DNA of 64,000 nt, taken from Eleginops maclovinus (Eukaryota > Chordata > Actinopteri > Perciformes > Eleginopidae). The notes under the pieces were generated by a model. It did not search any database, was not told where the DNA came from, and was given only the letters and a program-made list of their open reading frames with translations. A program made the position numbers and the translations under genes. Below are positions 51,371 through 64,000 of this stretch, one piece after another (the first letter of the stretch is position 1; every line of letters starts with the position of its first letter). Where the stretch lies: NCBI RefSeq assembly GCF_036324505.1, contig NC_086366.1, forward strand, positions 11,339,927 through 11,403,926, read 5' to 3'.

Positions 51371-51486
51371 ACCAGCAACAACTCTTCTAAGTAATCAATA
51401 TCCTTTACACATATGGTTCCCCACACATTGTGAAACACATGTGCATCGTAATATACGGTGATTTTTAAATCAACATATAAAGAAAG

Positions 51487-51591
51487 ATGTCGGATATGCA
51501 GGATACAATGTTGTTGGGCTTTGAGGGAATCAAGAAAACTATTCTGCATGGAGGGACCGGAGAGATTCCAAAATGCATCTCTGGATCAAAG
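51487..51591 (+). CDS. aipl1: aipl1 exon 1 (coding part)
   Basis: Codes for 35 residues including [13 protein letters not shown], ending in phase 0 before donor gtattt. It is too short to stand out as an open frame but is clearly homologous to the AIPL1 N-terminus. A minus-strand frame overlapping it is a shadow. Confidence 0.93.
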
Positions 51592-54500
51592 GTATTTTGG
51601 CCTTCACTAACTTACATTTTTGTCTGAACATTGTCTGAACTGAAGAGAAGTTTATTTACTCGCGATGGATGCTTAGCGTCAGTCATTTTTCATTACGTTA
51701 CATGTCATTTTATTAAGACATTCAGGGGAATGCATACAATTTTATAAGCATTTTTGTATATCTGCATCTGCTAGTGGACCATCACAAAAACAGTAAGAAT
51801 AATAATGTGCTAATTCCACTACAGGAGTGATTTCAAAAACATGCATCATACATTGGCATCAGTGACTCACCCAAATGAGTTGGAAAATAAAAGCATATAA
51901 CATACTGTTAACAGCCTGCTGGAAAGCATGGCCATTATCAGGTTTGATGATGCATGACTTCATCACTTGGATTTAAGTTTCGATTTTAAGCTATTGCAAG
52001 TGAACATGAGAGGGGAGCACACTCATGAAGTTGCAATTCCCCCTGGTGGCCAGCACAGGTTAATAAGGACATGTTTCACGCAATGCGGCTTTAATAAGAA
52101 AAATATTTTCAGAGCTTATTCAAAAACACTTTAAACCATCTGCTTCGTGTTTCATCATTCCTCAAGAAGGAATGTCTCCACTTCCATGACTTACGAAAAC
52201 CATTCTTGAATCTGAAAATTGAAACTACACAAATGTGTGGCCTCACTATTGCACAGACCATACCACCATGTTCAGGAACTACAGCTTTGTGACTGTGTTG
52301 TAGTTTTCTTGTTCTGTATTTTATAGCTTTCTTTTGACAGTGGAAGTTCCCGATTCAGGAATTTCAAATCATCTTGGGTTCATAAAATTAGTCTTGACCT
52401 GTGCTGGTTGTGTATTCAAGCAATTTCCCTGTAAGGGATTAATAAAGTATGTCTTCTTTTTCTTATTATTTTGAGGACACTTATTATGAAACATGGGATT
52501 AGTTAGGAATTGATCACTTTCCTTGGATGTTATAAAACCAGGGAATCTTGGCTTTCTGTCCTTCCATAACTGAGCTGTGTGTATGGCTTTTGATATAAAA
52601 CCTTTGTTTGGATAAAGGTTTGCTCAGTTCTCTTTTTAACAAACATAATATTTCATGGTATTTGTGATCATTGCTCTTCAGGCACTATCTGGCATTCCTA
52701 ATACTTTATCTGCCTTGGGTTATTTGAGAGTCTTTATTTAAGCAAACACTAAGAGCTATGAGCCTCTCTTTCTCACATTGTCCTAGTTTTCATTTGAATA
52801 AATCTCTCTTAATGCGACTCTATCGTTCTTTTTACTTCAGGTGACTTTTCACTTCCGCACCCAGTTGTGTGATGATGAGCGCACCGTGATAGATGACAGC
52901 AAAGTGGTGGGGACGCCCATGGAGATAGTGATCGGTAACATGTTTAAAATGGACATCTGGGAAACCCTGTTGTCCTCCATGAGGATCGGTGAGGTGGCTG
53001 AATTCTGGTGTGACATCATTGTGAGTGCTAAACATCATGGTTTGTGTTGAAACTTGCTTGTGAGTTTCCCTTTTTGCTTGTTTTTAAATTGCATGCAACA
53101 CTTAAACAATAAGCACAGTCAAACTATCCTCCTGTTCATGATATACAAAATAAACACAGAAGTATTCAGATTATAAATGTATCCTCTAAGCATAGTTGAA
53201 AGAGAACAGATTTGCTCATAACTGGATCATCAGGCTCCGTGAATTATTACAAAATAATAAAATAAAATACGTGTTTTATAAAGTATGTGTGTATCAACAA
53301 CACTGCCTCCAGAACATCTGATTTACTGAGTAAAGTTTCCCTTTGAATTCCCTGCATATTTTCTTTGTGAGTAATGTTTTGTTGTAATGTTTCTGTTTGG
53401 CCTCTCCCTGTTATGAAAGCTGTTTGTCCCATGAATATGAGAATATATGAAACAGCGATTATATGAGAATCATAGATCTATTATTTTGGGTTTTGTCTGC
53501 AATTCTGTGTGCCGCACACTGTCACAGACAGATGGTTTGGGCACACTTTCATTAATCTGCAGCAGCTTCATTTATCCCTCATCGGCTCTGATCCTGCTGA
53601 ATCAGCACTCCTGACTCACCTCATCTCTGATTAGATTTGAATGAGCTTACAGCATTTATTCACTCCTGTCTGAACAACATGGCGGCACCTCCCACTCCAC
53701 AGACTACTGTATGCTGTGCAGTATCATTTCCCGCCAGTGGAGGGCAAACATGCCATGCTTATTGAGGAAATAGACTGGAGATAATGTAAAACAACTCATT
53801 TTTAATCAGTTGAATGTACATTTAATCAGATTTCCCTGTGTAGGGGTAAGTGAAGTTTGAGGAGCACAACACCAATTTCCTCTTTAAGAAGCAAGTGCAT
53901 GAGTCATAATTCGATAGAGGCTTGAATATTAACACCTCAGTCACCTTAAGCCTAATTCAAGTTTTCATTTTGATATTTTAATAAAAATGTGATCTCTCTC
54001 CTCTCCAGCACACTGGCATTTATCCACTGGTGTCCAAGAGCATGAGGCGCATTGCAGAAGGCAAAGACCCAGTCGACTGGCACATTCATACATGTGGTAT
54101 GGCCAACATGTTCGCCTACCACAGCCTGGGCTACGATGACCTGGATGAGCTGATGAAGGAACCAAAACCCCTCTACTTTGTCCTGGAGCTGCTCAGGGTA
54201 AGAAGGGAGGAACACAACCTCAGAGATCCATTTGGGTCTGAGTCAGTCAAAGAGAGATATTGTTGAGAAAAAATGCAAAGTCAAACTGCAGTATGCTGAC
54301 CACATTTTTCACAGTTTCAAAATAAATATAACAAAAAGCAGATTTTTGTGTGTAATAAAACATGCCTAGTCAGAAATATTATTAGTTTTTTTCTTTTTGC
54401 CAATAGGGATATCAGTCAAATTTGGTTAGGTCAGAGCTATGATGTAGTAAATGAATCTCTTCACATCTAGCCTTTCTTACCAAAAGGTTTGCTTAGGGTT

Positions 54501-55512
54501 ATAAACTTGTTTTTAGAAAACACTGATCCATGGTGCCAAGGGAAGCAGGTTATACGTTTTTACGGTGTGATTGACAGGTGCAGAAGCCCAGTGAGTACAA
54601 CAGGGAGACGTGGGCTATGAATGATGAGGAGAGGCTGAAGGTGGTGCCTGTGCTTCACGGCCAAGGGAACAAGCTCTACAAACAGGGGAACTATCAAGAA
54701 GCCACACAAAAGTACAAGGAGGCCATCATCTGCATCAAGAACGTTCAGACAAAGGTGATCAAACAAGTGGTCTGAATTAACACTAATAATAACACTTCTT
54801 AAAAACAGTATGTTTAGACATGGATCTGATCCTCTACAGGAGAAAGCATGGGAGGTCCAGTGGCTGAAACTGGAGAAGATGGCCAACACCATAACGCTCA
54901 ACTACTGCCAGTGTCTACTGCGCACAGAAGAGTACTACGAGGTCATCGAGCACACCACGGACATCATCAACCAGCACCCAGGTAACACTCGGGGACTTCT
55001 AGGATGTGTGGGATAACAACATTATGCCTTCCAGCCTTACAGTTTTCTTTTTAGCCTTTTCCTAGCTGCATAGCATATTAATGGTAGCTTTAAGTCTATG
55101 TTTCACGTGTCTATGAACATATGACCTATGAAAGATCTGGTGCCTGTATTTGAGCATGTACAGTTTATTGTGTATGTGTTAATAATCAAAGTTGGAAAAG
55201 ATTAACTAAAATTATTAATCTGTTGAAAACATTTCACTTCACATCTTGTTCATTGAATGGTGCAGAGCTGAAAATGGCAGCTGTCAAACATGCATGGTTT
55301 GTACTACTCCAGGTGACATGAAAGCCTTTTTCTTGCGAGGAAAGGCCCACGCAGAAGTGTGGAACGAGGCGGAGGCTCGACAGGACTTCAGCAGGGTGCT
55401 GGACCTGGACCCAGGCATGAAGAAGGTCGTCAAGAGGGAACTGGCCTTGCTTAATATGCGCATGGAGGAAAAGAACCAAGAGGACAAGAACAAGTACAGA
55501 GGCATGTTTTGA
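51487..55512 (+). CDS. aipl1: aipl1, aryl hydrocarbon receptor-interacting protein-like 1 (complete, six exons)
   Basis: Join 51487-51591, 52841-53020, 54009-54197, 54578-54754, 54840-54981, 55313-55512: 993 bases, 330 residues, every junction GT-AG and in phase. AIPL1 is a photoreceptor co-chaperone that works with HSP90 to fold the rod and cone phosphodiesterase PDE6 and binds its prenyl group. Residues about 30-160 form the FKBP-like domain (the [14 protein letters not shown] block marks AIPL1 rather than AIP). Three TPR units follow at about 178-211, 231-264 and 265-298. The last residues (Y-R-G-M-F) resemble AIP, and the proline-rich tail of primate AIPL1 is absent, as in other non-primates. 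The TAA nine bases before the first ATG fixes the frame. The second ATG (51496, residue 4) gives numbering collinear with the human protein and may be the real start. It could be either fish paralogue. Confidence 0.96.
52410..52470 (+). mobile_element. LINE/SINE 3' tail in aipl1 intron 1
   Basis: 'caatttccctgtaagggatt' followed by 'aataaagtatgtctt' is the usual end of a family of fish LINEs/SINEs (…tttccctgtggggatcaataaagtatctatct…). Only the tail is recognisable. Confidence 0.55.
52841..53020 (+). CDS. aipl1: aipl1 exon 2
   Basis: 60 codons between ctttttacttcag and gtgagt, phase 0 at both ends. Core of the FKBP-like domain: [22 protein letters not shown], and E-V-A-E-F-W-C-D. Confidence 0.96.
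54009..54197 (+). CDS. aipl1: aipl1 exon 3
   Basis: 63 codons between ctctcctctccag and gtaaga, phase 0. Contains the AIPL1-type insert and the last strand of the FKBP-like domain: [19 protein letters not shown] and F-V-L-E-L-L. Confidence 0.96.
54578..54754 (+). CDS. aipl1: aipl1 exon 4
   Basis: 59 codons from GTG after 'attgacag' to AAG before gtgatc, phase 0. Codes the linker (Y-N-R-E-T-W) and the first TPR ([15 protein letters not shown]). The acceptor has a weak pyrimidine tract. Confidence 0.95.
54840..54981 (+). CDS. aipl1: aipl1 exon 5
   Basis: 142 bases, from GAG AAA GCA TGG to CCA G before gtaaca; the last G begins a split Gly codon. Second TPR ([14 protein letters not shown]). 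The intron before it is only 85 bases. Confidence 0.95.
55313..55512 (+). CDS. aipl1: aipl1 exon 6 (terminal)
   Basis: Starts GT GAC ATG after ctactccag, completing the split Gly codon, and ends with TGA at 55510-55512. Third TPR ([17 protein letters not shown]) and a charged C-terminal helix. W281 here corresponds to human W278, the site of the common LCA4 nonsense change. Confidence 0.96.
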
Positions 55513-58118
55513 GAGGAGGGGTTGCAGCAGAGGTTTGGAGAATCACAAAAGTCATGGCTGAAGAAAAAGGATTATGCTAGAACACAAATCACCAAGATTG
55601 ATTGTACCTTCAACAAACAAATCCAACTCCCTGCAGTGACTTTCACAAGGTCTGGGAGATACCCCCAGATATATAAGGAGGATGTATGAGCTGCTTCTTT
55701 TTTGCCTGTCTTTCTTTGTCATCAGAAATATGAAATGAACTTCAAAAATGAAGAACTTTGCACACTTGTCATCTTACTTAAATTGGCTGCATTTCAAGGA
55801 AATGTTTTAGTGCTTAATGTGGTTGTTGGTATTGAATGTGTTCCCATATAGCAAGGCATTGAGAAGCACGAAAACACATTAGATTATAGATTTATTTAGT
55901 GGTTAAATCAAAAGCAACTTGAGGTCCGTACACATTAACCGTTCAAACAGGAAAATGGCATCAGTCTCCATCTAATTCTCGGAAAAGGAGTGCATAAGTG
56001 TATTTCCACAAATGTCTTCCTTTGCTACTGTTCTGATTTGTAATATTGTTGTGGGTTTTTTCCAGATCATGTATAAAAAACAAATTGGATTTCAATGTTT
56101 AAAATGTTCCCAACAGCACCACCAAAAGTCATGTCACACTTTGCCATTATTTTACCTAAAAAAGTTAAATTACTAAAGTAGTTATTCCCTAAGTGTTATC
56201 TACTGTATATTGATTTGACATGTAACTTCTTAGTCTTGTAAACTCATTGGCCTTCCACAAGGTGGTGCTCTGACCATGATTATTTTAATGGTTCACTGTT
56301 GGAGAAATAATTCTGAGCCTATACTCTGCGTTCTCAGTTTCATGAACGGTCTAGGGGCTCGTAAAAAAAATAATCTGGGATGCATTGCTCGTCTCCTTCT
56401 TTTCTCTTCCTCTGTACATTTTCAAGAGAGAAGAAAGAAACAGTGTAATGCAAAGAGGACAACACTAATACATCTGGGAAATGCATTAAGAAAACATTTT
56501 TATGCACTTATGTTTGTGCACTGACATAAAATACAGTATTAGATCAATAGGATGACATCGCACAGAGAGTTCAGTTTCATTCAGGGAATCCCCATTCATC
56601 ACGATCCACACTGTTCCCCCCCCACACATCATGGCCACAGTTCACAGCCTAGCATAGCAGTCACTCAGGGAAATGAGGCTGACTCTAATGCACCAGTCTA
56701 ATGATGAAGAAAATCAATAGGAGCAGATCAAAGAAGGGGGGGGGACACACAGAGGATCATGATTAAACATTCAAGCTATAGCATCCATCCCTTTACAAAC
56801 ACCTTGCTAATGCAGTTCCTGCTGCTGAGTCGTGCCTAATCTTGGGAAGGTAAACAAGGAGACTAAAACTGTGGTTTGATACAGCACTCATTAGAGACCA
56901 TAGGCAATTTATCTCTGCTCTGAGCCGGTAAAACCTTTTCTTTATGTTCACACTTTAATACCATCAATGCTATTTAGAAAATGGACTTCGATGAAGGAGA
57001 TTTATATGATGGGGCTGTGCCGTTGGAAACCCTGCCCTAGACTAAAACACAGGCCCACAGTAAGTTCTGCATAGCAGCACAATCCGCAGTTGGCTTTCCT
57101 CCATAAACCACTGGTGCTGATGTTGAAAAGAGGGAAAGAAAGGGAGGAGGCAGGAGGAAGAAGAGGAGGAGGAGGGGGCTCTGTGCCCCTGCTCCAACAG
57201 GAGTTGTTTCAAGTTAGCCAGAGAAAGCAAATGTGATACAGGAAGTAAGGCAAAAGTGTATTCAAAATAAAAACCTGTAAATGTTAAACGTTTGTGAACG
57301 AAATAAATAAATAAATAATGTTCTTTATTGTATGTTTCTTGGCTCCTTGTTTAGGACTTAATCCTTGATAAATAATTCATAAAGACCCAGTTACTAATAC
57401 ATTATTTCCTGCATTTCTTAAATGGCTAATGTTTTGCTGAGAGAAACCTCACCCAAACAGTAGCTAAGCCTTCTTTGGAAGTCATTTGGCATGTCATCAA
57501 TGGATTTTGACTGGCAGCCATACAAGTAAGCAGTTTACAAAATATAGCTTTCCATCTTCAATATCATCTGCAAAAGCCACACAGGCTAAAGTTATTTTAT
57601 TTGACAATACTTTTAAAAAAAACAAAAAAAACATAGTATTTCGTCATTTTACCCAATTGGGTTTAAAAAGAGAAGATACCCATTCTTTCTGTATGATCCA
57701 TCCTTGTTTTCCAACATGTTTTGTTTATAATGTTGATAAACCTCTTAAGTGAATGGACATATTAAGTATATCAAATAAAAATGCATTCACTTGTCATCCT
57801 AACGCAACGTATATACATCAAAACAACAACATGTTGTACAAATCAACAACATATTCATTTTCCTGCACAATGCAGCCTGCACACAACTTGTTGTCAGTTT
57901 ACAAACCGAAAACAAGGACAAAGTTAAAACATTTAACACAAGTCAAACCAGGCTTGTTGCAACAAACATAAAATAATTGGACTTTTGTTGCTGAATAAAC
58001 AGCAAAATAAAACACCACTATAGCAACAACACTGAAGTAAACGACTAAATGACCACAGTACAGCCACATTCAAGCAAAAAGAGCTGCACACTAGTGTAGG
58101 CCTAAAACGTTTAGTGAA

Positions 58119-58136
58119 ACACACACACACACACAC
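58119..58136. repeat. (AC)9 microsatellite
   Basis: A short perfect AC run upstream of trarg1. Confidence 0.9.
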
Positions 58137-58478
58137 GAGTAACTTTGTTTGTTGAACTCACCATATGAAATCGTTCTGTGAGTCTAGTCTATTCAATCTG
58201 CTCAATCTGCTCCAGGTTCAACTTCTCTGCTCGTTCATTTTGAATCGCCAATAAGTAGTCCAAAGTTTTCAAACATGTTGAGTTGATCCCAGCAGTACAA
58301 AGATTCACACACCTCACTGAAGGTGAAAGTTTTTCTGCAAGCATCCAGCATTCGCATGTTAGCACCTAGCATGTGGGTGTGTTTGATTGTGGCCACTTAG
58401 CGTGCTCACCGGTTTTGTGCAGGTGCTTTTAACACGTGGTTAATTAAGGTAAGTGAGATAATGCTGCAATCCTCGATG

Positions 58479-58494
58479 ACGTATCTTGATACGT
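58479..58494. promoter_or_regulatory. 16-base inverted repeat upstream of trarg1
   Basis: ACGTATC-TT-GATACGT, seven-base arms with a two-base centre, about 710 bases upstream of the trarg1 start codon. It could be a dimeric factor site or chance. Confidence 0.3.
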
Positions 58495-58599
58495 TATTTA
58501 ATTGCCTTTTGTATTGTTTTACTTCAATAAAATATATTAGTCGCTATTTGTTAATTACTGTATTGTACATTTATGGTTGGAGTTTTATTTTGTGTTTCG

Positions 58600-59641
<1,042 letters not shown>

Positions 59642-59960
59642 TGAAGGATTCAGCAACAGATTATACAACAGCAAAAAGTAAAGGTGAAAAAGTCAGCAGC
59701 TAATGTGTGGGAAATTACCATCAATATCGTTTATGGACAAAATGAATAAGAGAGCTTTATTTAAAACATATTTATTTTCATAAAGTCTGGACATATTCCT
59801 GTCATTTGTTTGTTAAGCCTTTAGGAAGCTAAAAGAAACATGAAAATATTATTATAATATTATTATGATACTAATTTATTATTGTAGCTGTTGTACTACT
59901 GTCTGACATGACAAACAGGGTCTATTCCAAAACAGCAAATCTATACTTTTACAGTTATCT

Positions 59961-59988
59961 GATTGATTGATTGATTGATTGATTGATT
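59961..59988. repeat. (GATT)7 microsatellite
   Basis: Seven perfect GATT units. Confidence 0.97.
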
Positions 59989-60500
59989 TCCTAACTATTT
60001 TGTCCAAAACTCGTTCTGGACTTGTTATGAAAGTGAAACTGATATTTTGGAGAAAAGGCATATCTCTGAACCAAGAGGAATATTATTCAGGAAGAGAATT
60101 GTCTTTGGGGGGAATATTCCTTTCAAATGAACATATATATCAGCAGATCAAGAAATAAATCAATTAACCTTTTCTTGATTGATCAGTTATAGCCTTCTTT
60201 GTTGTCTTCATGTTTTTAGCTTTTAACACCCTTTTTTGAGAGCAAAAATGCAGAGGGACATGAAATATCGGGAACAAAAATGGGGAAATTACAAGTTATT
60301 GGATAAATCACGACCAATGAAATCATAAGTGATTAATTTTCGTGATTCAGCAGTTGCCTGCGACAGGTCAGGGTTTAAATGTAAACATTTCATTTTTATC
60401 ACTTGAGGGTTACGTTAATTAAAACATTAAGAGATAAAAAAAGTTATACAATTAAAATAATTTCCAAGCAATTCCACAAAAACTAGATGCCCTCTGATGC

Positions 60501-60660
<160 letters not shown>

Positions 60661-62379
60661 CTATACCTAGAGCCCAGTGTGTCATCACCTTTCCCAGTGC
60701 TGAGCTTCAGTTGCTGGTTGTTCTGGTTTAGAGGCGCTTACACTTGATTAATCTTCTCCCTGAAGTTTCAGGATGCAATAAATGCTGATACACCATGCAT
60801 CTAAGACACTAAAGTGACACAGGGCAGCCACAGATGATTGATATGCTGCTAAGGTTTCGTACTCTTCAATCAATATTCAGGGTACACAGTCCTCAGTGGT
60901 TCTTCAACAAACACTTTTAAAAACCGCCTATAGAGTGCTTTTCTTCTTCAAATTCATGTAATTGAGTTTTAAAATCTATGTTGAGGGAACTCCACTGTTG
61001 AAACTGAAAGCTGACACTTTTTTGTTGTCACCCTCTGCAGTGGTTAGAGGTCTGCAGTAAAAATGATGGACTTGTTGTTGAAGGTTTTGAGAGTTTGTAG
61101 TTTATTTCAATCAGCCAATGTAAGATTCAGGGAATGCCCCAGATACCAGAGGGAGATACTGCTGAGCTTAGTGGATTCTTGGTGTGTAAAAGTGCAAAAA
61201 TAGTGTGAAGGTCAAGTGTGACGTGACAAGAAATGTGTCAAAGACTATAGAGCAGGTGCAATGTGATTGAAGTATGGCTATACTTCAACGATGGTGACCC
61301 GGCTCGCTTCACTTTTCACACATCAATAAACTCATCGCTTATGCAGCAATATGGCAGCAGGGCTAAGTAAACATTAATAAAATGTGACACTTTTTCTTCC
61401 AATAATGCTTGATGCAATGAAACATCCTGCTCGAGTAGGCTCCTACAAAAGCTGTTAAAGACAACTGACAATACAAAATGTGAAGGTTTGATTGGATGAT
61501 AAGAGCTCAATATTTATTTTAATTAGGTAATTACAGACATAACTTCCAATGCAAAGATCAATAAGTTATTTCTTATAACAACACAATGAATGTGTTAGTT
61601 TACTGCGCACACAAGCATTATACAAACTGATGAAATTCTTAAGGATCGTTACACAGACACTCCGATAAAGTGACACAGCAAGAATCTCTCTGGGACTGGC
61701 AGGTCAGTAATCCGGCACCTTTCAATTTGTTATTTCCTTAATCTTCAGTAAAAGGTCTTAAGCTGACTGACACCACAAAATCCTGGCATCTTTGTGCTCA
61801 TCTACTCGGTCCTGAAACTGTATATCATGGTCAAATTCCATGCTGCATAACACAAAAGCCGCTTGTCTTTTTTTACTGATAAGACCCTGCAATTAGACGT
61901 CTGGTGTGTTTGTATCGTGTACTTGAACTATAGACTCCTTTAATGCTTAATTTCCAACTGAATGTTTGTTGAGTTTCTCTAAAACATAAAATCCTACACA
62001 ACTTTAAGCTTTGTTTAACTTTCCATTTGAGTTTGAGACAGAATATTAGTACCAGTTTGGGGTGTGTCAATGCAGCTAATTAAGTGAGAGTGGCTCACAG
62101 AGGCAGTGTTACCTCTGTTTGGGAGTTTCCCAAATCTTGATTGTTGTCATCATGATTGAAATTCGAACAAAAAGCATGGTGAGGAGTTTTTTTAGGCATC
62201 AGTTCAAGATTTGAAGTACATTATCCTGATTATAATAACCTAATTGTTCTTAAAAGGAAGACTATAGAGTCCACCCTTGCATTGTTGGAGAACCTAGGTG
62301 GTCTTATATTGCATTTTTAAATCATTCATGCTACCGATTTCAAGATTCAACATCAACGTACAAACAGTAAAGGCCCTGT

Positions 62380-62574
62380 CTGTAGGCAGTGTTTGTTTTT
62401 TCTGTTCTGGGCTACTATAGAAACATGGTAGTGCATCAGGGCGGACTCTTCGACAAAGACCCGCCCACCATGTAGATATGAGGGGCTCATTCTTAGGTAG
62501 CAAAAACATGATATAATATATTCCGTTACTGCCAATGCATCCCCTTAGCCGTATAAAAATGTACCTTTTTAAGT
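62380..62574. mobile_element. dispersed non-autonomous element, copy 2 (partial)
   Basis: Contains 'gttctgggctactatagaaa', 'catgtagatatgaggggctc' and 'tgccaatgcatccccttag', ending 'gtacctttttaag'. It is the right half of the same element as the copy at 14976-15372, with the expected terminal sequence degraded (…cctaaatcctacacactggacctttaa in typical copies). Confidence 0.55.
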
Positions 62575-64000
62575 AATATTTTGACAACTTTGGAGAACGT
62601 TACTCTTTCATCACTTAACCTCTTAAGTTTTTGAGCCAGGAAACAACAGCACACTACTACTGTAGCTGAGCATTACAGATAAAAAAATGCTTTTTACACA
62701 CAGTGACATGTGTCATGCAGGCCCTCGTGGTAATAGATGTTACTCTGTTGTGTTGGGATTTTAACTCATGTTGGCTGATGGCAGATTAGTTTCTATTGGC
62801 ATAGCAATTTGTGTTTTCAGCTTACTTTACTTCTGACTCTGTACAGCAGCCAGCACTCAGATCTACAGCAAAACAAGGCAAAGACAAAGCAGTAGACCCA
62901 TTAGTTCTGTAATATCACTCCTGTGGGCACCACACACCAAAGGGAATATCAGGCGGTATCCACGAGACAGCCTGTACTTCACCAAGCCATCACCATGATC
63001 CCACTGACATTCACAAGTCAGCCTCTTGCTAATGGCATGGAGAGTGTGTGAGAGAGAGATGGAGACAGACAGCAAGGGTTTGACAGAGGGCAAAAGAAAG
63101 GAAAGTTAAGGAGGGAGAAACTGGAGCTGCCCACTAACTCAATAGAAGGCGAGAGAAGTCTATTTAGTTTCTCTGCAGAGGGCAGATTGCAGCAGTTAGG
63201 CAGGCTCTGTGGCAGCAATCAACATCATCTGTCTTTCCTGAGGGTATGGAAAGGGGATACATGCCTCACAAAGAAAACCAAAACATTATTCCCTACAAGG
63301 GCATATGGGTGTGAGAGATACAGCAAATGGCTATAACGTAGTAGTTCCTATCACTTAATAAGAAAAGAATCAAATCAGATACCACAGTGAAGTCAGATAC
63401 AGTAAGTGCAAGAGAGTCAGAGGAAAGCAGAGGTTTTACAACAAGCGCTGTGAACAAATAAATCAAAAAGTAATGTGGTTGATAGTACATAGTGCACGAT
63501 ACAGACCTAGAGTGCAAGCTTACTAAGTGCTAATATCCTTTCACATGTGAAATGGATACTTCTGGAAAGATGAAGAGAGGAAAGAGGAAACTGCTCAACT
63601 GCTGTTGAAATGGGATTTAAACAGGGAGATCTAAGGAAACTGCACAGACATCAGGAGATTGTAATCACTGAGAGAAGGCTGTGGAGGGTTGTATGAGTGT
63701 GTAAAGCTGCCTTTAACATCCATTGAACTGGGATAACATTTCAAATCATGAATTATTTAAAACCCTATCTTGTTGTACTTTGTCTATGCACAGCATGGAG
63801 TCTTACATATAAGGCTGCACCAATCAATATATTTTTTAATTATAACCAATGAAATGGCAATGTGCAATACAAAAAGGTAATTTGTAGAGATGAACCGACC
63901 AAGAATTATCCCCCAACTCTGACCTCAGATTCCCACCTTCACCGTCATCCACCCTGCTTTCAGCAGCAGACGGCAAATTTGAGCGAAAAAGCTCTTATAA

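Larger units (their letters stand above)
37516..51486. other. intergenic region between the miR-22 host gene and aipl1
   Basis: About 14 kb with no gene I can support. Noted inside: a possible orphan coding exon at 38523-38685, two overlapping open frames at 46611-47139, a 13-base G run at 42444-42456, a CA-rich tract near 47345, full CRE palindromes at 43124-43131 and 48845-48852, and a dispersed repeat at 49020-49325. An A/G-rich strand at about 44160-44450 explains a long Phe/Leu/Ser frame on the minus strand. Confidence 0.55.
55513..58590. other. aipl1 3' UTR and aipl1-trarg1 intergenic region
   Basis: No coding exon is visible. The first canonical AATAAA after the aipl1 stop is at 57266-57271, about 1.75 kb away, with another cluster in a (AATA)n run near 57300; a variant signal nearer the stop may be used instead. 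A purine-rich (GGA)n stretch near 57130-57180 and a short (AC)n tract at 58119-58136 are the only other structure. Confidence 0.5.

Noticed and set aside
54198..54266. Read-through of aipl1 exon 3 past the donor to a stop
   Set aside because: Homology ends exactly at the gtaaga donor and resumes at 54578.
55246..55312. Upstream extension of aipl1 exon 6
   Set aside because: It lies before the acceptor ctactccag; the exon 5 split codon requires the start at 55313.

Overview
This is a vertebrate nuclear window, almost certainly from a ray-finned (teleost, probably percomorph) fish. Coding density is very low, genes are split by GT-AG introns, microsatellites are abundant, and the interspersed repeats are of kinds familiar from fish: an L1-type LINE 3' end, LINE/SINE tails ending in 'gctatataaataaa', and short dispersed elements. 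There is no operon, prophage, CRISPR array or other prokaryotic system. Almost every long open frame is chance or lies in a simple repeat.

Layout, all supported transcription units on the + strand. (1) 1-6877: the 3' part of abhd15 (abhydrolase domain containing 15). Two coding exons are at 4890-5242 and 6235-6877; the N-terminal exon is not visible and should lie left of the window. (2) 25.2-37.5 kb: a non-coding unit read as the miR-22 host gene. It has a TATA-less promoter with CCAAT, GC and CRE motifs, two 5' non-coding exons with good splice sites, and a last exon that carries a complete pre-miR-22 hairpin (36981-37068). (3) 51487-55512: a complete six-exon aipl1, the HSP90 co-chaperone for photoreceptor PDE6; it encodes 330 residues and all exon phases join. 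(4) 59207-59614 onward: the first coding exon of trarg1 (tusc5), a regulator of GLUT4 trafficking; its second exon lies right of the window.

The rest is intron or intergenic DNA. It holds microsatellites, a LINE fragment with one in-frame stop, three LINE/SINE tails, three copies of dispersed fish repeats and a few G-rich or palindromic stretches.

The genes do not form a pathway. ABHD15 (insulin suppression of lipolysis through PDE3B) and TRARG1 (insulin-stimulated GLUT4 traffic) are both adipocyte insulin-response genes in mammals. AIPL1, miR-22 and TRARG1 map to human 17p13 and ABHD15 to 17q11.2, so the block resembles a compact ancestral chromosome-17 segment. The most informative observations are the unannotated-looking miR-22 locus, an abhd15 3' splice site that sits directly behind a (GT)28 tract, and a serine in abhd15 at the position where the human protein appears to have glycine.
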